From Mycolicibacterium moriokaense (lineage in GTDB: Bacteria; Actinomycetota; Actinomycetes; Mycobacteriales; Mycobacteriaceae), in assembly GCF_003201655.1 (NCBI RefSeq), contig NZ_QJJU01000008.1, forward strand, positions 62,001 through 126,000: a stretch of DNA of 64,000 nucleotides, read 5' to 3'. Below are positions 57,124 to 64,000 of the stretch, in pieces. The position numbers and the translations under genes are program-made. Below the pieces are notes generated by a model. The model was not told the DNA's origin. It saw nothing but the letters and a program-made list of their open reading frames with translations, and made no database searches. Each line of letters starts with the position of its first letter. The first letter of the stretch is position 1.

Positions 57124-57984
57124 TCAGAAGCGGCAGAACCGGATGTCAGACGCCAGGATCGCCTTGGCACCGATCGCTGCCAGTTCGTCCATGATGGCGT
57201 TGACATCTCGACGCGGCACCAGCGCGCGCACCGCAACCCACGCCGGATCGGCCAGCGGAGCGATGGTCGGTGATTCCAGGCCGGGCGTTACCGCAGTGGC
57301 GTCGTCAAGCACACTGCGCGGGCAGTCGTAATCCAGCATCAGGTACTGCTGGCCGAACACCACCCCCTGAACCCGAGCCGCTAGCTGATCACGAGCCGCG
57401 GCGTTCTCGTCGCCTGCGTTGTCGCGTTCGATGAGCACAGCCTCCGAGTCGCAGAGCGAATCGCCGAACGGCACCAGGTCGTGCAATCCGAGGGTGCGAC
57501 CAGAGCCGACCACGTCGGCGATCGCGTCGGCCACCCCGAGCTGAACCGAAATCTCGACGGCGCCATCGAGCCGGATCACCGTCGCGTCAATCCCGCGCCC
57601 CGCCAAGTCTTTTCGCACCAGGTTGGGGAACGCCGTAGCGATCCGCCTGCCCGCCAGGTCCTCGACGCGCCATTGCCGCCCGTCGGGCGCGGCGTAGCGG
57701 AATGTCGACGAGCCGAATCCGAGTGCAAGGCGTTCGCGGACGGGCGCGTCGGACTCGGCGGCCAGATCGCGGCCGGTGATGCCCAAGTCGAGCTGTCCCG
57801 ACCCGACGTAGATGGCGATGTCCTTGGGCCGCAGAAAGAAGAATTCGACGTTGTTGCCCGGGTCGATGACCGTCAGATCCTTGGGGTCGGTGCGTCGCCG
57901 ATATCCGGCCTCCGACAGGATTTCAGCGGCCGGTTCGGACAGTGTGCCCTTGTTGGGCACGGCGACCCTGAGGTTTCCGTTCAT
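57124..57984 (-). CDS. hisG: ATP phosphoribosyltransferase (long form)
   Basis: 286 residues. The N-terminus is [20 protein letters not shown], the PRPP-binding part is around [18 protein letters not shown], and the C-terminal 75 residues form the histidine-sensing regulatory domain of long HisG. It catalyses the first step of histidine synthesis and is feedback-inhibited by histidine. The start overlaps the hisE stop as ATGA. Confidence 0.95.
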   Translation of the reverse strand: MNGNLRVAVPNKGTLSEPAAEILSEAGYRRRTDPKDLTVIDPGNNVEFFFLRPKDIAIYVGSGQLDLGITGRDLAAESDAPVRERLALGFGSSTFRYAAPDGRQWRVEDLAGRRIATAFPNLVRKDLAGRGIDATVIRLDGAVEISVQLGVADAIADVVGSGRTLGLHDLVPFGDSLCDSEAVLIERDNAGDENAAARDQLAARVQGVVFGQQYLMLDYDCPRSVLDDATAVTPGLESPTIAPLADPAWVAVRALVPRRDVNAIMDELAAIGAKAILASDIRFCRF

Positions 57985-58271
57985 AGCTTCGCGTAGACGT
58001 CGTCGAGGGTCAGGCCGCGGGAGATCATCAGCACCTGCGTCCAGTACAACAACTGGCTGATCTCCCCTGCCAGCGCGTCTTCGCTCTCGTGTTCGGCGGC
58101 CAGCCAGACTTCGCCTGCCTCTTCGAGAACCTTCTTGCCCAGCCCGTGCACGCCGCCGTCGAGCGCGGCGACGGTGCCGCTGCCCGTGGGCCGGGTGCGC
58201 GCCTTGTCAGTCAGTTCGGCGAACAAGGCATCGAAGGTCTTCACGGGACGCGATTGTTCCACGCCCGACAT
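57981..58271 (-). CDS. hisE: Phosphoribosyl-ATP pyrophosphatase
   Basis: 96 residues, all-alpha MazG-like fold with [20 protein letters not shown] and [20 protein letters not shown]. It hydrolyses phosphoribosyl-ATP to phosphoribosyl-AMP, the second histidine step. It is coupled to hisG by ATGA, as in M. tuberculosis. Confidence 0.94.
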   Translation of the reverse strand: MSGVEQSRPVKTFDALFAELTDKARTRPTGSGTVAALDGGVHGLGKKVLEEAGEVWLAAEHESEDALAGEISQLLYWTQVLMISRGLTLDDVYAKL

Positions 58272-58301
58272 GCCGTGGTCACGCGGGTTTGCGGGTGGCG
58301 G

Positions 58302-59759
58302 TCAATGCGCCGCGCCGTGATGCGCGGTCTCGCCGTGCATGTCCTCGAGGTGCTTGCCCTTGGTCTCCTGGACCCAGCGCCAGACGAACAGGAACGACAG
58401 CACCGCGCAGACGGCATAGAACCCGTAGGCGAGGGACAGCGAGAGCTCGCCCAGCTTGGGGAACGTCGCTGTGATTAGGCAGTTGGCTATCCACTGCGCC
58501 GCAGCGGCCAAGCCCAGGGCCGCGGCCCGGATGCGGTTCGGGAACATCTCGCCAAGCAGCACCCACACCACCGGACCCCAGGACATGCCGAATGCCACAA
58601 CGAACAGGTTCGCGGCGATCAATGCGATCGGTCCGGCGGCGCCCGCCAAGTGCGGCTGGCCGTTGACTAGCGGAGCAGTGCCGAAGACGACCGCCATCGT
58701 TCCCAGTGTTACAGCCATTCCGGTCGAGCCGATCAGCAACAGCGGCTTTCGCCCGACCTTGTCGATCAGCGCGATCGCGATGAGCGTGGTGGCGATGTTC
58801 GTCACCGAGGTGATCACGGTGATGATGAACGACTGGCTCTCGTCGAATCCGACGGCCTGCCACAACACGTTCGAGTAGTAGAAGATGACGTTGATGCCGA
58901 CGAACTGTTGGAACACCGAGAGCCCGACGCCCACCCAGACGATTCCGTAGAGCCCGCCGGTCGGCTTGCGCAGATCCGACCACGACGGCGGCTTCTCGGA
59001 CTTGAGTGATTCCTGGATGCGAGTGATGGTCAGCTCCAGGTTCTTCTCCCCGAGCAGCATGCTCAGCACCTTGCGGGCCTCCGGAATCCGGAATGTGGCA
59101 ACGAGATAGCGCGGTGATTCGGGAATCGTGAAGGCAAGCCCGCCGTATAGGAGGGCAGGCACCGCCATGATGATGAACATCCACCGCCAGGCCTCCGCGC
59201 CCAGCCAAAGCTCCTCGCGCGATCCGCCGGCCAGGTGCGCCAGCAGAGCGTCGACGCCGAGTGACACGAAGATGCCTGTCACGATTGCCAGCTGCTGCAG
59301 AGAGCCAAGCCGGCCGCGGATACGCGGCGGGGACGTTTCTGCGATGTAGGCGGGCGCGATGACCGATGCCACACCGACGCCGATGCCGCCGACGACCCGG
59401 AACAAGCCGAATATCCAGATATCGGGCGCAAGGCCGGTGCCGAAGGCACTGACCAGGAACAGCAGCGCGGCGAGTTTCATGACAGCGAGGCGGCCGATTT
59501 TGTCCGCCAGCCGTCCGGCGACCACCGCACCGAGCGCCGCGCCGATCAGCGCCGCTGCGACCGCGACACCGGTCACAAATTTGCTGATCTGGAAGTGGTC
59601 TTCAACCGCCGCCACAGCGCCATTGATGACCGCGCTGTCGTACCCGAACAAGAGACCGCCTAGCGCCGCAACCGACGCAATCCGGACGACCCGTCCGCTG
59701 TGCTCGGATTCCTCGTAGTCCAAACCGGGTGCAGAATCGCCGACGGGTCCGTGTGTCAT
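58302..59759 (-). CDS. Sugar porter family MFS transporter
   Basis: 485 residues with 12 helices. The sugar porter signatures are visible: GGLLFGYDSAVINGAV in helix 1, RLADKIGRLAVMK after helix 2, PAYIAETSPPRIRGRLGSLQ after helix 4, PESPRYLV after helix 6 and the central loop, and WVLLGEMFPNRIRAAALG after helix 10. It likely imports a hexose or polyol by proton symport. The start has GGAAGG nearby upstream. Confidence 0.88.
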   Translation of the reverse strand: MTHGPVGDSAPGLDYEESEHSGRVVRIASVAALGGLLFGYDSAVINGAVAAVEDHFQISKFVTGVAVAAALIGAALGAVVAGRLADKIGRLAVMKLAALLFLVSAFGTGLAPDIWIFGLFRVVGGIGVGVASVIAPAYIAETSPPRIRGRLGSLQQLAIVTGIFVSLGVDALLAHLAGGSREELWLGAEAWRWMFIIMAVPALLYGGLAFTIPESPRYLVATFRIPEARKVLSMLLGEKNLELTITRIQESLKSEKPPSWSDLRKPTGGLYGIVWVGVGLSVFQQFVGINVIFYYSNVLWQAVGFDESQSFIITVITSVTNIATTLIAIALIDKVGRKPLLLIGSTGMAVTLGTMAVVFGTAPLVNGQPHLAGAAGPIALIAANLFVVAFGMSWGPVVWVLLGEMFPNRIRAAALGLAAAAQWIANCLITATFPKLGELSLSLAYGFYAVCAVLSFLFVWRWVQETKGKHLEDMHGETAHHGAAH

Positions 59760-59817
59760 GTGACGCCCTTCCGCAGCATTGCGTGATGGAAGTCACATTC
59801 AATCACTTACGAACTCG

Positions 59818-60501
59818 TCAGGCGGTGCGTTCCCCAAACTCAGAACTGAGTTCGCCGAATACCCGTCGCAGATCCGCGACACCGACATCGGCCAGCGACG
59901 AAATATGCCGCCGCCGTGGACCACGGGGCACTGCTACGTCGTTTGGTACCACCAACACCGGGCATCCGGCGCCCTCCGCGGCCGCAGTGCCCGTCACCGA
60001 GTCCTCAATGGCCAGGCAGAGTTCCGGCGACAGATCGAGCAACTTCGCGGCCCGTTTATAGGCGTCGGGTGCGGGTTTGCCGCGCGGCACTTCATCGCCG
60101 CATACGGTCGCCGAAAAGTATTGGTGGCCAATGCTGTTCAATGCCCGGTCGGTGAGCGCGCGCTGGGTGTTGGTAACCAGCGCCATCGGAGTCCCTTCGG
60201 CGGCAAGTGCTTCCAACAATTCCCGCGCCCCGTCGCACCAGGGCAATCCACCGTCGAACAATTCTGCGGTGCGGGAGTGCAGCCAACGGTCGGACTCCGC
60301 CATCGCGGCCGGGTCCAGCTCGAGACCCAGGTCGGTGTAGACGGTGCGAATCGTGTCCTCGGCCGAGCCGCCCACCATCGACAGCCGAACCTCTGGGGTC
60401 AGCCGACCGCCGTGGTGCTGGTAGAGCGCGGTCAGCGAGATGTCCCACAGCTTTTCCGAGTCGACGAGGGTGCCGTCCATGTCGAAGAGCACCGCTTGCA
60501 T
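59818..60501 (-). CDS. HAD-superfamily phosphatase (beta-phosphoglucomutase/GPH-like)
   Basis: 227 residues from the ATG at 60501; an open frame continues upstream but overlaps metH. Motif I is LFDMDGTLVDSEKLWD, motif II is in ALVTNTQRA, the Lys is in GKPAPDAYKRAA and motif IV is LAIEDSVTGTAAAEGAG. It is a cytoplasmic phosphatase of small phosphorylated molecules. It lies between metH and the sugar transporter, all on the minus strand. Confidence 0.87.
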   Translation of the reverse strand: MQAVLFDMDGTLVDSEKLWDISLTALYQHHGGRLTPEVRLSMVGGSAEDTIRTVYTDLGLELDPAAMAESDRWLHSRTAELFDGGLPWCDGARELLEALAAEGTPMALVTNTQRALTDRALNSIGHQYFSATVCGDEVPRGKPAPDAYKRAAKLLDLSPELCLAIEDSVTGTAAAEGAGCPVLVVPNDVAVPRGPRRRHISSLADVGVADLRRVFGELSSEFGERTA

Positions 60502-60604
60502 GTCACCGATTCTGTCATGCGCTACCCGGGCAGTGAAAATCGCGACCTGCTTTGCGCTGAGCCGCAATATGTTTCGACGGCTCATGGCGGGCCAGGAGTA
60601 GGGC

Positions 60605-64000
<3,396 letters not shown>

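Overview
The window is high-GC DNA from a mycobacterium, most likely a fast-growing (Mycolicibacterium-type) species. It carries a complete Pup-proteasome gene set (pup, prcB, prcA, dop, pafA, pafB, pafC, mpa), Tat export genes, mycobacterial lipoproteins, ESX-associated proteins and an MspA-type porin, which is typical of fast growers. Gene order follows three blocks of the M. tuberculosis chromosome as I remember it: Rv2072c-Rv2074, Rv2089c-Rv2097c and Rv2109c-Rv2124c, with different cargo at the joints. Assignments rest on reading the translated sequence and on recalled family features; no database search was run.

Region by region. 0-4.3 kb: the end of cobalt-precorrin metabolism (cobL, cut by the window edge), a short-chain dehydrogenase, an F420-type biliverdin reductase-like protein, an M24 dipeptidase, a VOC protein and a FEN-type exonuclease. 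4.4-11.3 kb, minus strand: a DUF4333 membrane protein, helY, tatC, tatA, pafC and pafB. 11.3-15.7 kb, minus strand: a cassette related to ESX-1 associated proteins (EspK-like protein, duplicated-domain membrane protein, Met/Gln/Ala-rich protein, possible small coupled ORF) lying between pafB and pafA. 15.8-21.6 kb: pafA, a secreted lipase, and a plus-strand trio (92-aa ESX-like protein, DUF1023 hydrolase with a WXG-like N-terminus, epoxide-hydrolase-like protein).

21.6-33.5 kb: eight close-packed minus-strand genes that together encode a route choline -> betaine aldehyde -> glycine betaine -> dimethylglycine -> sarcosine -> glycine, with a permease, a cNMP/CBS/nucleotidyltransferase signalling protein and an IclR regulator. 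A perfect 17-bp palindrome upstream of the first gene is a likely operator. 33.6-37.8 kb: a DUF2071 gene and prcA, prcB, pup, dop.

37.8-47.7 kb is the main accessory region: a ThrE-like exporter, an Rv2113-type membrane protein, a COG4705 membrane protein, two closely related OmpR-family response regulators, one histidine kinase, an MspA-like porin, a frameshifted second Rv2113-type gene and a multiply frameshifted gene next to mpa. Three 17-bp direct-repeat boxes of the same design sit upstream of the COG4705 gene, the first regulator and the porin, so this looks like one regulon. 47.8-64 kb: mpa, secreted antigen and lipoprotein genes, DUF503, trmI, an Fe-S RecB-type nuclease, a thioesterase, an ArsR-SRPBCC-flavodoxin operon with a palindromic operator, a disulfide oxidoreductase, DUF4126, hisG-hisE, a sugar transporter, a HAD phosphatase and metH, which runs off the right edge.
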